Below, piece after piece: positions 22,453-34,234 of a DNA stretch of 64,000 bases (the first letter of the stretch is position 1; the number at the start of each line of letters is the position of its first letter). The notes beneath the pieces are model-generated. The model ran no database searches, had not been told where the DNA came from, and saw nothing but the letters and a program-made list of their open reading frames with translations. The stretch spans positions 806,001 through 870,000 of the forward strand of contig NC_047096.1 in NCBI RefSeq assembly GCF_902459505.1, read 5' to 3'. This DNA is from Geotrypetes seraphini. Its lineage: Eukaryota; Chordata; Amphibia; Gymnophiona; Dermophiidae. The position numbers and the translations under genes were made by a program.

Positions 22453-22872
22453 CCAGTGGCATAGAGAGGGTAGGAGGCGCCCCCTCTGCACCCTCTCTCC
22501 ACCCCTACTCCTTCCGCGCCATTCCCTTGTGCTCTCCTCTCTGCCCCTACTTCTTCTGCTCCCACACACCACATTCACACCCTCCCTTCTAGCCCCTATA
22601 TCTTTTTAAATTTTTGTCAGCACGAGCAGCTTCTCCAGCCTGCTGCTTGCGCTAGTGTTGGCTTTCTCTCTGATGTCCCTTCCTGGCCCCACAACCCAGA
22701 AGTGATTTCAGAGGAAGCCAGGCCAGCACAAACAACAGACTAGAGTAGTTGCTCACGCTGACAAAAGGGAGGGTGAATGTGGCGTGGGGGGTTGAGAGGT
22801 TCTGGATCCCCCACCAAAACAGCGCAAGGTGCCGTCTTCCCCCAGCCCTCCTCCCTTACTATGCCACTGCTG
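22453..22872. mobile_element. hAT-like MITE with foldback core
   Basis: Inverted ends CAGTGGCATAG (left) and CTATGCCACTG (right) enclose a foldback whose arms include GGCTTTCTCTCTGATG and its mirror CAGAGGAAGCC. A half-related segment continues to about 23150. No coding sequence is seen. Confidence 0.65.
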
Positions 22873-23459
22873 TTGCCCTAAAAATGCCCATAATAGCTGA
22901 AGCTGCCATAGAGCCAGGTATCCCCTTCTGCTTTCAAGTTCAGGAGTGAGGAACCCACAAGTGATGTCAGAGAGAGGCGACACCCATGCAGGTAGCAAAT
23001 TCGTAATGCTGCTAGGGCAGGGAAAATTAAAAAGGTACAAGAGAAGGGAATGAGCGCACATGTGCAATGGGAGGGGGGGGCGAGAAGGAGCAGGGGGTGG
23101 AGAGGACGGACGGATACTGGTGCCCTTACCAAGACCGCCCCCTTGGGTGACAGCAGAGAGCCCTGTGAAACCCCACATACAGGTCTCCAAGGGTCAGATA
23201 ATATCCCCATCATTTTTACTCTAAGATTATACCATTCCTGTAATTGCTGTTTCCTCCTGTCGATAGAATAAATCTATGGTCCACAACATCAAAAGCTTAT
23301 GAAAGACTAAAGTGAACCAACAAACACCTGGGTCCCGCAACCTCTCCATGATCTAAATGCTATAACTCCTTTCTAAAATCAGACTGTGATTGATGTAAAT
23401 TCTGTATATGGCGCCAAGGTTGTGCACATACAACTTAATTCTTTATTGTCTTTATTGGC
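22873..23459. other. Decayed repeat, no gene
   Basis: It contains a G-rich tract and a phrase GTGATGTCAGAGAGAGG related to the neighbouring MITE. From 23190 it begins to resemble antisense CR1. No host exon is recognised. Confidence 0.45.
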
Positions 23460-24885
23460 AATTAACATATTTTAACTAGTTCTCAAGCCAGAACAAACTT
23501 TGCCTCCTATCCCATGACTTATTAAAATTTCCTCAGCAGTCTTTCGAGGGGATTTCTGATCATCTAGATTCATCATATCAAATTTATTCATGCCTTTAAA
23601 AAAATATACCAAGTTGGTGAGGATAACGAAACTCAGGTTGACTCTGTCCGTTTAAATCATGTTTGTGTATGCATTCTGTAATTTTGTTCTTTATAATAGT
23701 CTCAAACACTTATCCCAGCTCTGACATCGGGCTCACCATTCTGTAGGTTTCCAGACCATCTGTTGGACAACACTTTGGAAAAACTGACTACTGCACCAAT
23801 GCTTTTATGGTGAGAATACTAAAACAATCCAAGAACGTAAACCCTTTGAAATCAAAATGATAAAATATTTTGACACCTACCAGACAGGACTTAACAGAGA
23901 GCTGGGCTTTCTTTCCCACTATAAAGATATTTAAAACTGCTCTGCCACCTTTCTGTCTCCTGCCTACTCACCCACCCCTTCCTCTTCCTATCCCCGAAAT
24001 GCTTTCATGTTTTCCTTATATATACTGATATTTGCCAACATTTGCTTATTTCTGATCTGAAGAAGAAGGGTTGCCTTTGAAAGCTCATCATAAAATGCAT
24101 TGAATTAGTCCAATAAAAAAAAGGTATCACCTGATTTCCTTTGGTTTTTGTTTTATTTCTTTATACTACCAGATCATCCCTAGAATGCTTTTTTTAAAAA
24201 AACTGGTGTTACATTGGAACTGGTGTTCCAATTTTCAGGTACCATGGACAATTGTTACAGATTGCTAACAGTAGATCTGCAATTTGATTTGAGTTTTCTT
24301 TCTTTACTATCCAGTCCACATATTTTGCTGCTCTTTATCTTGCTGGTTTGGCCTATTACATGTTTCAGGTTTACCAAAATGTTTTCCAGTTCCTCTGAAT
24401 TGTCACCTTTAAATATAATTTCTGGAATGGATAACACTAGGGTAACCATATTGCTCCAAAAAAAGGAGACATCCATTGAAAGCAATGTCTCAATCTGTTC
24501 TCCTTTATCCCTAAGTAACACCCTTACATCCTCCTCAGTAAAGACCGAAGCAAGTCCTTCATTTAGTCTCTCCACTAAGGCTTTCTCCTCCTTGAGTGCC
24601 CTTTTATCCATTGATGATCTAATGGCTTCCGGCTTCTAATGTATCTGACAAAGGTCTTACCATGAGTTTTTGGCTCTTTGACAAGATTCTAGTCACATTC
24701 TCTTTTAGCCTTCCTTATCAATGCTTAGCATCTAACTTGCCAGTTCTTATGCCACTTCCTGTTTTTTTCATTCAGATCCTTTTTCAATTCTTTAAAAGAT
24801 GCTGTTTTGGCTATAACAGCTTATTTCATGTCACTTTTTATCAATGCCAGCTGTAGTTTGGCCTTCCTTCCACCTTTTTTAATAT
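23460..24885 (-). mobile_element. Decayed CR1 LINE, split
   Basis: Minus-strand translation near 23500-23560 resembles PLERLLRKF (CR1 motif around VPHERLL). The frame 24255-24611 gives EEKALVERLNEGLASVFTEE, the region before the reverse transcriptase. 24620-24885 gives the endonuclease-RT linker. About 23840-24175 is a different interspersed repeat (CTGAAGAAGAAGGGTTGCCT). A small MITE sits near 24434-24505. Confidence 0.7.
24434..24505. mobile_element. GGTTACCATATGG-type MITE fragment
   Basis: CTAGGGTAACCATATTGCTCC opens the segment and a decayed mirror follows. It matches the fuller copies at 53969-54068 and 62341-62471 and lies inside CR1. Confidence 0.5.
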
Positions 24886-25289
24886 GTGAGATCTGCCTGG
24901 TCTGTACAGGTGGACATGCCCAAATGTAGGTGCATAGATGCCGATTTATGCTATTATTCTGGAAGGGAATCTGGGTGACCAGATGCCATTATAGAATTAG
25001 GGCAAAATTCTATGAACGGCATCTCGATTGTAGGTAGCAGTAGACATCCTATCTCAAGAAGAAAAAATGTAAAAAATTTAAATTGAATCAGATTGGGCAG
25101 ACTGGATGGACCATTCGGGTCTTTATCTGCTGTCATCTACTATGTTACTATGTCTAACCAGCCAATCAGAAAGCCCTTTTTTTAAAACACCCAGAGGCAA
25201 GTCACTGCACTGTAGGCATTTTCGTGAGCCTAGGGAGATGCGTATGCCCGCTTAAGCTCACCCAAGGCTAGTGTGGGCGTGGTTTCACC
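24886..25289 (+). mobile_element. CR1-type 3' end and decayed sequence
   Basis: At 25040-25160 the phrase GGGCAGACTGGATGGACCAT leads to GTCATCTACTATGTTACTAT, a second type of CR1 3' end. The flanks hold no gene. Confidence 0.6.
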
Positions 25290-26100
25290 CAGAAGTGGCC
25301 TTAGGCAAGCTTAGGCAACCCTAGGCATCTCCCTAGGACCATGATAGGCACCTGAAATGTAGGTTAGAAAAATGCTGGTCTATATTTCAAATAGATGTGG
25401 CTGCTGAGTCAATTGCGGCAATGGAATCTCCCTGCCGCAATCAAGTTTAGTACCCGCAGCAGGGAACCCCCCCCCCCAAGTCGGCCGATAGGAAGGATGC
25501 CCACTCCCTCCTGCTGGAACTCCCGAAGCCCCCCACCCTCCCCCACCCCCGAATGTCTGTGGCAGGAGGTGTGCCCAATTCCTCCTGCCACCCCCCCCCG
25601 AGGCATCTCCCAGCAGGAAGGATGCCCACTCTCTCCTGCCACTGGCCCCATCATCCCCCAAACCCCACCAAACACTCCCTGACTGCACCCTGACACTCCC
25701 AGACACCTCAATATGCCCCTGATACACCAAGATCCCACTGACACTCTCTGACTCCACCTGGACAACTTCCCAACACCCCCAAGATCTCCCTGCTATTCCT
25801 CGACTCCACCCCGTGCATCCCAGGATGCACTAGTAGGAGGAATCAGGCATTCCTCCTGCTGCGAATATTCACGGGGGGCTTGGTGGGTTCCTGCCGGCTG
25901 ACTTCATGGGGAGGGGATGGGTTCCCTGCTGCAGCTGCTAAACTGATTGTGGCAGGGAGATTCCCTTGCCGCGATTAGCTGAACAGCAACGCAATTCTCT
26001 AACCAGCACCTGTGACATAGACGCCGGTTACGATTAGGCAATTCTATATAGGACGCCCATGTGCAATTCTCAAAAACCGCTTAGGCAGCTGCTGAGACCA
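25290..26100. repeat. C-rich non-autonomous element, copy 2
   Basis: It shares with 8455-9445 the GGCAGGAGG…CCACTC units, the AATTCTCTAACCAGCACC phrase and a GATGCACTAG phrase. Poly-C tracts occur at 25467 and 25590. Frames here are Gly/Pro-rich artefacts. Confidence 0.6.
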
Positions 26101-26102
26101 GG

Positions 26103-26340
26103 GGAGTGTGTGGCGCAGTGGTTAAAGCTACAGCCTCAGCACCCTGAGGTTGTGGGTTCAAATCCCATGCTGCTCCTTGTGACCCTGGGCAAGTCACTTA
26201 ATCCCCCCATTGCCCCAGGTACATTAGATAGATTGTGACAGGGAAAAATGCTCAAGTACCTGAATAAATTCATGTAAATCGTTCTGAACTCCCCTGGGAG
26301 AACGGTATAGAAAAATTGAATAAATAAAAATAAAATAAAT
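26103..26340 (+). mobile_element. MIR-like tRNA-derived SINE, copy 1
   Basis: The pol III A box TGGCGCAGTGG is at 26111-26121 and the B box GGGTTCAAATCC at 26154-26165. A MIR-type core CTTGTGACCCTGGGCAAGTC follows. The 3' part GAACGGTATAGAAAAATTG plus A-rich tail matches the L2 end at 4110-4160, so L2 was probably its mobilising partner. Confidence 0.9.
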
Positions 26341-26869
26341 ATACAGAATCAGACCCTTAGTGCTTAGTTTACTGCATCTAGGTACCCAATATGTGGCCCC
26401 TAGTTACAAAATTGCCCCTTAAACTTTCCATCTAGCCCTTTAGCATTTTTTAATTTTAACTGTTTTCCTCATTTGAATGTAAACCAGTTTTTCTCCGAGG
26501 ACAAGCCGAAACCGACACAGAGAGTCAAAAAGTGTACTATCACTTTAAAACTGTAAGACTGGGATGAAATTGTGGTCCATGTAGTTAAAGTTTTCATTTT
26601 CTTTTCTGATATGATATGATTTTATATTTTTTTAAAGATACATGTTTTGTCTTGTTATGTTTGCCTATTGTGGGATATGCAGGATATAAGTGTTTTATAT
26701 AAATAAATGAACTGCCTTCCCATCCAACATTAGTTTTCAGTTTTCCCTGGAACTGAGTCTTTCTAAATGCCTCAAACTTACAATCTTTTTGTGCTTCCTG
26801 TTCATATTTTCTTTTAATTTTTACTCTTTTTTTAATCCCTTCTGTTCAGTTTAAAATTTTTTATTTTTT
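26341..26869. other. No gene; decayed repeat sequence
   Basis: AT-rich sequence with several T runs and an L2-like phrase near 26640-26710 (GGGATATGCAGGATATAAGTG). Nothing coding is recognised. Confidence 0.4.
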
Positions 26870-27960
26870 TACCGACTTTGTTTTTTGGGCCTTTAGACTC
26901 TTTTCGGCCTGCTTTCAGCCCTGGAGTGACAACATTGTTTCAAATTTCAACTAGTTGACCTCCCTGGACCATAGAGTTCTTTGACTTCACGTCGGCGGTT
27001 TTTACATTGATGTCCAAGGCTCCTAGCAGTTTTAAGCAGTGTACTCAATGCCACAGGGCCATTTCAGATACTGACCCACATAATTGGTGTATCCAGTGCC
27101 TAGGTCCTGATCATCAAGTCATTTCCTGCATGCTCTGCTCTCATCTGCAGAAGAGGTCACAATTTGAGAAACATTTTGGTTCAACTTTTAGTGCATCAAC
27201 TATGGCTGGAGACTCCAGTGCCAATGCACAACCTCATGCTACCCCAGCACTGACGGTATTGACAATCCATTCTACCTTTCATCATTGGTGCTACCATCAC
27301 TGAGGGAACCTCATAAGAAAGCAAAGAAGCAAAAAAAATGTCTCCCCCCCCCCTCAAAGCATGCATTAGCATCATTTCAAGCATCATCACCATCGATGCA
27401 CTCCAAGCATTAATGCACCAATGCCCAATCATCATTTCTACAGTTGGTGTTTCCTCTGAGGCCTGCCTTGACATAATGGTCACCAACTCCCAACACAGCC
27501 AGCCCCTAATGTACCCAGTACCGGCACCATCTTTGCAAGAACAGCTTTGAATGCTGTTGCAGATAGAACTAGCTGGGATGCTGCAGTTCCACCCTGTGCA
27601 AATTCCTGCTTCAACACACACAGTCTCAGCCCAGTCTGATCTCCACCCTCAAATTCCATCAGCGCATCATTCTCAGACACCACAACATTGAGCATCTGAA
27701 TCGAGGAAACATCCTCTTCTAGAGAACAGAGTTCATCATCACATTCTCAATGTTCACCTTGACAATCTATATCTGTAAGGGCTGACATTGAGAAGTATAG
27801 CTCAGACCTATCACCATGATCTTCCAGTGAGTCTTACAGAATTCCTTCCAATCTATCTCTTCCATCTCCTCGTCGAAGGTTATCATCTTAAAGTTTGTCA
27901 TTTACTAATTTTATCAGACAGGAGAAGTGCTTCCAATCAACATAGCATCTGAAGCAGAGC
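26870..27960 (+). mobile_element. DIRS-like fossil (gag-like region)
   Basis: The frame from 27007 opens with a zinc-knuckle-like cluster: CTQCHRAI, a CIQCLGPDH block and CMLC. This is the same pattern as in the DIRS copy at 29.4 kb. The remainder is too decayed to read as a protein. It is a broken, old fragment of one region only. Confidence 0.7.
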
Positions 27961-28034
27961 TTTTGGAAGCCCTAGACTTTAAAAAGTGACCTTGCTTCAT
28001 TGGGGAACTTACTGCATAGTTTAAAAGTGAAATT

Positions 28035-29028
28035 TTATATCTATGCGAATTACCTTAGTTGTTCCCTTTACCAATCTGACTCCTGAGATTATTAACCATC
28101 TATCCTCTATTTTACATCAGATTGAACTGTGGATGTCCAATTTTAAATTGAAACTTAATTCTGATTTTTTTCTGGCCACCCCTAATGACAAAATTAAAGA
28201 TGCATCAATATTTCTGAATGGTCAAGATTTTCCTATAGCCAATTCTATAAAAATTTTGGGTGTGACGTTGGACCGACATCTTACCTTAGATAAGCACACG
28301 GACCATTTAGTTAAAAAATGTTTCTCAGTTTTATGGAAACTCCAGACCATTAAAAATATTTTGATGCATTCTCATTACATTTGCTAATTCAATCTTCCAT
28401 ATTGAGCATGCTTCATTATTGTAATATCATCTACTGGGAACTTAAAAGAAAACTTTTAAAAGACTTCAAATCATTCAAAATTCAGCAGTTTGGCTGATTT
28501 ATGGTTTGAAAAAATGGGAGCATATTAGCCCCTATTTCAAAAAATTACATTGGTTGCTGAAGGAGGCAAGAGTTCTTTTTAAATTTGCTTGTATTTGTTT
28601 CAAATCACTATTTGGTATGGCAACTGTGTACTAGGTCTCGCATTTTTCTCTGGACTGCTCCAAAAGACCTACTGTACACGTCAAATCCATCTATTTACTT
28701 ACCCGACAGTAAAAATCTGTTGATATAAAAGATTCTTGGATAGAACTCTTGCCTTTCAAGCAGGCACAATGAATAACTGGTTGGCCAACTTTTTTAAACC
28801 TGCTTCTTCTTATACTTTTAGAAAACTTATAAAAATGCAGCTGTTTGATCGATTTATATCATAAGGTTTTATTGGTTTTAACTTCCTTCTTCTCTCTTAA
28901 TGTATTTCTGTTTAATTTCATTTTTATTCATTGTATTTTTTTACTGATTGTCCAGTACTTCTTGTTGTAGACCGCCTTGAACTATTACATCTTTGGCAGT
29001 ATATAAGAATAAATTATTATTATCATTA
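28035..29028 (+). mobile_element. L2-type LINE 3' third
   Basis: The frame 28043-28387 carries LSSILHQIELWMSNFKLKLN and SIKILGVTLDRHLTLDKH, the L2 reverse transcriptase C-terminal half. Decayed LHWLLKEARVLFKFACICFK follows. The 3' end is GTTGTAGACCGCCTTGAACT with an ATTATTATT tail. Confidence 0.9.
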
Positions 29029-29093
29029 TAAAGGTTCCATTTCATAATCTTATGAAGGAAGTCTTATTTAAAAACTGGGAGTCTCCATTCTCT

Positions 29094-29226
29094 AGCTATA
29101 TTATATAAAATATAGCTATATTATATATAATATTATATATATAATATTATTATATATATTATATATAATATATATATAATATAGCTATATTATATATATA
29201 TATAATATATAGCTATATTATATAAA
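29094..29226. repeat. AT-only palindromic repeat
   Basis: Alternating TATATA blocks with repeated AGCTATATTATAT motifs on both strands. It is able to form cruciforms. No coding content. Confidence 0.9.
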
Positions 29227-30447
29227 GTATAACCCACTCAAAAACAGATTCTAGATGGTTAACAACACTTAAAAATTACAGCTAAATTTCCTCTTCATTT
29301 TTACATTATATTCTTTCCATAAAATAAAATAGGAGATTTTCCTTAATTCTGTAGGAAGATCATGCCAAAGCTTAGTACAAATATATTCATAAGATTTACT
29401 GAATAAAGATTTCAAATTAATATTTATCCCAGGACAAGCAGGCAGGTATTCTCTCTAGTGGGTGACGTGATCCAATGGAGCCCCGATGCGGATGCCTCAC
29501 AAGCAGTCTTGCTTGAAGAAACTCGAAGTTTTGAGTCGCCCACACCGTGCCCAGTGTAGGGCGCGTCTTCTCAGTTCTTACTTTTCCGCGGAGCCGAGAA
29601 GTCCGTCTTCGATTCTCTACGTGAAGCTAGTTCATTTGCGCCTTCTTAAAGTCCGCGGTTTTGGGTTCTTTTACTCAGAATCGTTGCTTTTCATTGTGCT
29701 TTCTTGTTTTTTTTAAAAAAAAAATATTTCCTCCATCTGTTCGACTGGGCAGGCTGCGTGGCCGCACCCCGCAGCTTCGATCTTGCGGCGGAGCTTTTCC
29801 GGCCTATGTCCCGGCCTATTACTGGTTTTAAAAAGTGTGCCAAGTGCCAGCGCGCAATTTCACTCACAGACCCTCATCGACGCTGTCTTCGGTGTCTCGG
29901 GCCTCAACACCTTCCGAAATCGTGCAAGTCTTGCTCCACACTCACAGCACATGCTTTCAAGCGTCGTTGCTTCATGTGGGAGTCGCTGTTCAGCATGGAG
30001 TCTTCAACGGAGCTGTCTTCATCGAAGGGTGCTTCGCCTTCGACATCAGCCACTGCTCTTCAGCCTTCCACCTCTGCGGCCCCGAGCATCCTCAAGCCTG
30101 CTTCGTTTGTGCCGGCTCAGCCTTCGGTGCCAGCTGCGATGCCTTCCTCCGTCTCCTCAGGTCAGGTAGCACAGCAGCCCATACCCCCGTTAGTGCTAAA
30201 AGTGCCCAAGGCTTCTAAGCCCAAGCACTCTCACACTGCCTCTAAGGAGCACAAGGCCCGTGCAGGTGGTCCCATTGCTGATGCGGATCCATCCTTGCCG
30301 GCTTCGTTCCAGACCTTGCTTGAGAAGCAATTCATTGAGCACTTTACCACCATGGGGCCCAAGCTTTTCTCTCAAATCCAGCCTGTGCAAGCGGAGGTTT
30401 CCCGCGGGGTCAAGCCACCTCCGGTGCATCAGCAGTACGCACACTCT

Positions 30448-30702
30448 CTACAGGGAGCAAAGTCTCTGCGAGTGTCTGGTCTGGCATCGATGCATGCATT
30501 GCAAGGAACAGAGTCTTTGCCCATGCCTCCGTTGGAACCGATTCACTCGATGCAAGGAGTAGAGTCTTTGCGAGTGCCTCCATTGGAACTGATTCACTCG
30601 ATGCAAGGAGTAGAGTCTTTGCGGGTGCCTCCATTGGAACCGATCCACTCGATGCAAGGGCTCGAGTCTTTGCGAGTGCCTCGAGGTGCTTCCAGCCAAC
30701 CA
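30448..30702 (+). repeat. 51-bp tandem repeats in DIRS gag-like region
   Basis: Five 51-bp units encode LQGAKSLRVSGLASMHA and variants such as MQGVESLRVPPLEPIHS. The repeat adds a 17-residue periodic linker to the gag-like protein. Unit identity is highest among units three to five. Confidence 0.9.
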
Positions 30703-31496
30703 CCTCTGCTTCGATCAACTGATTCCAGCCCCATCCACTCACTGGGGGCCTCATCGAAGACTCACTCGCCTCATGTGTCGAGGCCTGCTTCCAGACACAG
30801 CTCGCATCATCGATCGAGACATTCTTCGAGGCACTCATCCAGGCATGCCTCGCCTCATTGGAAGCAGCCTTTTCGTCAGTATTCCCCACTGGCTACTTCG
30901 CTTCCCCCACTACCGGAGCTCGAAGACACGATGGGGTCTTTCTCGCCTTCTCAATCACCGTCCTCATTGCATCCAGAGGCCTCAACATCCTCGAGTCCTT
31001 CTCGAGGCCCTGCTTTGGCTGACCTTCTCCTCCTTTCTTCGGCAGATGACTGCTGATTTGGACATTCAACTGGACACAGGTTCCAAATTCTCAAAGGAGT
31101 ATCTGGAGACTATGCATCTCCCTCAACCACCTGCTGAATCCCTCAAGCTTCCGCTTCATAAGCTGCTGGATCAGACCTTTGTTCATTGTCTTGAAACACC
31201 CTATTCCATCCCTGCTGTGCCGGGAAAATTGGATGCCAGGTACCACACGGTCCACCATAAGGGATTTGATGGTGCCCAACTCTCCCATCAGTCCCTCTTG
31301 GTGGAGTCCTCATTGAAGCGGTCTCATCCCTCTCAGGTGTATGCCACCGTTCCGCCTGGCAGGGAGGGCAAGACCATGGACCGGTTTGGCAGAAGAATTT
31401 ACCAGAACTCCATGATGACATCCAGGGTTCTTAATTACAACTTTCACTTCATCACCTATTTTGAATTTTTCCTGTCTGTCCTTCAAAAATTCATGA

Positions 31497-31975
31497 CCAC
31501 ACAAAATGATATTCTTATATTCCTAATATCAGAAATCAAGTGCTTCAATTCTTCAATTTATGGCAGCAGAAGAAACCTCAGTGTTTCTCAGGAAATTTCC
31601 TGTGAAACCATCTATGGCAACAATAATATTGCCATAGAGAAATACATCCTTGGTCTCAATAGCACCGCTTCAAATATTTACTTTGTTTCTTTTTATCTCT
31701 TATCACTATTTCATTCTTAATTTTTCAAAACTCAGTGAAGATAAAAATGAGCACTTATCTTAATAATTTCTTCTGATATTACAAAATCACCGCAGTCTGC
31801 AGTTTAAGGTCCAGCGCGGTACCAATCAACCACGCATGGAAAAAACCGTTCAATCTCCTTTCACACAGAGATATCCCGACAGGCCCTGTTTCGCCCTATG
31901 GCTGCATCAGGGGATTATTTTAAGTTATAAGCTATCGCTTCAATGATTTTCTCCTAAGGAACAGTTGTAACTTCA
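31497..31975. mobile_element. Penelope-like terminal segment inserted in DIRS fossil
   Basis: The sequence between two DIRS segments includes GGCCCTGTTTCGCCCTATGG followed by CTGCATCAGGGGATTA, a phrase style typical of Penelope-like element terminal repeats. No coding sequence is recognised. The family call is an inference. Confidence 0.5.
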
Positions 31976-32794
31976 AAAATTTATGCCATATTTGGACTCC
32001 CAAGCACAGTTTGAGTACCAGGAGGTTCTGGCTTCGTTGTCCCAACTCCGGTTGCAGATGATGCAGTCCTCCTACGATGCCTTTGAGTTGTCTGCTCGGG
32101 CTACTGCATGGTCGGTGGCCATGCACCGGCTGGCGTGGCTCAGGACCATCGACATGGACCCCAATCTTCAGGACTGGCTGGCCAACGTCCCATGTGTTGG
32201 TACCGATCTCTTAGATGAGTCCATTGAGGCGGCGACCAAAAAGCTCTCGGACCACAAGAAGTCTTTCCAATCCATTCTTCGTCCGAAGCACAAGCCTGCT
32301 CCTCCTTGTCATCACGTCCACCGTTGATCTACCAGCAGCGTTTCCTGCTCTGACTCAATCTCTTCGCTGGTGGATGCTGTCTTCCAATCTATCCAGAGGT
32401 TTGCTATTTCACACCCCTCCCCCATCAGAAAGTTCTCACGACCGACTCTTCGACTTATGCTTGGGGGGCTCATCTGGATGGTCTCCGCACTCAAGGTTAC
32501 TGGACCAGCGCGGACCGCCAGTGCCACATCAATCTCCTGGAGCTCAGGGCGATTTTCAATGCTCTCAATGCTTTTCAACATCTGCTTCACGACCGTGTTG
32601 TCCTCATTCGCACGGACAACCAAGTTGCCATGTACTATGTCAACAAACAGGGAGGCACGGGATCGGCCTCCCTCTGCTAGGAAGCTCTGAAAGTTTGGGA
32701 TTGGGTGATTTGCCACAACACCTTCCTCAAAGCTGTCTACATTCAGGCGGCGGACAATGCAAAATTCTGCTATAGGACTTACATCCATTCTTGA

Positions 32795-33235
32795 ATAAAA
32801 TTCAAACTCCTCTTACTGACTTACAAGTGCATTTGCTCTGCAGTCCCTCAATCTCTCTCCTCACTTATCTCCTGTGAACTCTGTTTATCAGGCAAGTCCC
32901 TCCTATCTGTACCCTTCTCCTCCACTGCCAACTCCAGACCCTGTCCCTTCTGTCTTGCTGCACTGTATGCATGGAACAAACTGTCTGAGTCATTACATCA
33001 TGCTCCATCTCTAGCAGTATTCAAATCCAAGCTAAAAGCCCACCTTTTCAAGGCTGCTTTCAACTCCTAATGCCCACTCACCATAAAATTATCTATGTCC
33101 ATTCTATCAATCTCTCTGCAAGAAACTCCCTAACCCCTATATGTCCTATCTGTCTGTCTATATTAGATTGTAAGCTCTTCTGAGAAGGGACTGTTAATTG
33201 TACAGCGCTACCTTTCAGTGCTATAGAAATTATAT
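32795..33235 (+). mobile_element. L2 LINE 3' end
   Basis: A translated phrase resembles L2 (WNKLSESLHH-like, then FKSKLKAHLFKAAF). The end reads GATTGTAAGCTCTTCTGAGA…TGTACAGCGCTACC…CTATAGAAAT, the classic L2 3' signature. Confidence 0.85.
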
Positions 33236-34121
33236 GGGTACCTGGGCCTTTTTCTATGATGTTTACTGCAGTGCCTCCCCCCCCCCCCCCCCCCCACACA
33301 CACACACAGCTCTGCTGGAATGTCTGTGTAGCCAGTCTACTGAAGCTATTAGGGGAGGTTTGGGGAGCTCTATGTGGTGGCCTGATATTCCTGTCTGCAC
33401 TGCTGTGAGCCAGGATAGTTTCCTGTAATTTCAGGCAGCTCTCTGATGTCATCATTATCCCTCCCGAGTATAAATCTTAGCAGCTCCCTGTGGGTTTGGA
33501 GAGCTCTATTTGATGGCCTGGAGTTTATTTATTTATTTACATCTTTTATATACTGCATGATCCTGTTTGCATTGCTGTGAACTGGGATAATTTCCCTGCA
33601 ATTTCAGGTGGCTCACTGATGTCATCATTATGAGCTGCTGTTCCTAAGGATAAATCTCAGAAGCTCCCTGCGACATGGCCACAGGGCAGCCTTTTTGAGG
33701 ACAAGTCCGGGAGTCTGGATGGCTTTTCAAAACCCAGCACTTTGGGTTTAGAAAAGCTTCCCGTCAAAATTGCATCGGGAAGGGGCATCCGCGTGTGATG
33801 TCACTGTGTTGCATTCATGCATGTGCAGATGCTGTCTGGGGGGCGGAACGGGGCAGAAAAGGGCAGTCCTGGAGGCGTGGCCATGGGTTTGGATTTCCCT
33901 TCGGAGCCTCAGTGGCTAGAAGATTTAATTGGTAGATTGAGAGTTTGAGTAATGGGGAAGCCAAAAGCCAAGCCAATTGCTGACTGGGAGTATTCTTCAT
34001 TTGAATTTGGGATCTCCTGTTTAGATTCAAGTGTCTCTTTAAGCTCAGGGGAAAGGCTGACCCCTGATTTTACCACAGCTTCACTATCTACCCCTCTGAA
34101 AGGACCTTCCCAAAGTGGTGT
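33236..34121. repeat. Poly-C/CA tract and a tandem duplication; no gene
   Basis: Poly-C followed by (CA)n lies at 33276-33308. Two related segments (about 33355-33490 and 33500-33685) share GAGAGCTCTATTTGATGGCC-like starts and CTGATGTCATCATTAT ends. The second is split by a short TTTATTTATTTAC tract. No exon is seen to 34121. It could be a LINE 5' region. Confidence 0.6.
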
Positions 34122-34228
34122 TTTCAAGTTTCAAGTTTCATTAATGCTTGATAAATCACTTATTTAGTTTCCTAAGCGATGTACAATTCACATTAAAAGG
34201 TGGACAGCAAATACAATAACATAAATTA
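34122..34228 (-). mobile_element. L2-type 3' tail
   Basis: AAGTTTCAAGTTTCATTAAT begins the piece, the reversed form of the (CTTGAA)n tail seen at 39090-39115. A GCGATGTACAATTCAC phrase follows. Confidence 0.65.
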
Positions 34229-34234
34229 AAACTT

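Larger units (their letters stand above)
29428..32790 (+). mobile_element. DIRS retroelement fossil, longest copy
   Basis: The 5' end phrase CCCAGGACAAGCAGGCAG at 29428 is a likely terminal-repeat start. A gag-like frame (29704-31056) has a Cys/His cluster (CAKCQRAI, CLRCLGPQH, CKSC) and five tandem 17-residue repeats from 30448. Later segments resemble the rest of the gag-like protein (31040-31500, 31983-32327) and an RNase H-like region (32430-32780). A Penelope-like piece sits inside at about 31497-31975. No tyrosine recombinase or right terminal repeat is seen. It is broken, with several breaks, and of middle age. Confidence 0.85.

Noticed and set aside
26103-26180. A tRNA gene, from good A and B boxes
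   Set aside because: The same head occurs three times joined to a MIR-type core and an L2-like tail, so it is a SINE. No cloverleaf with an anticodon arm was evident.
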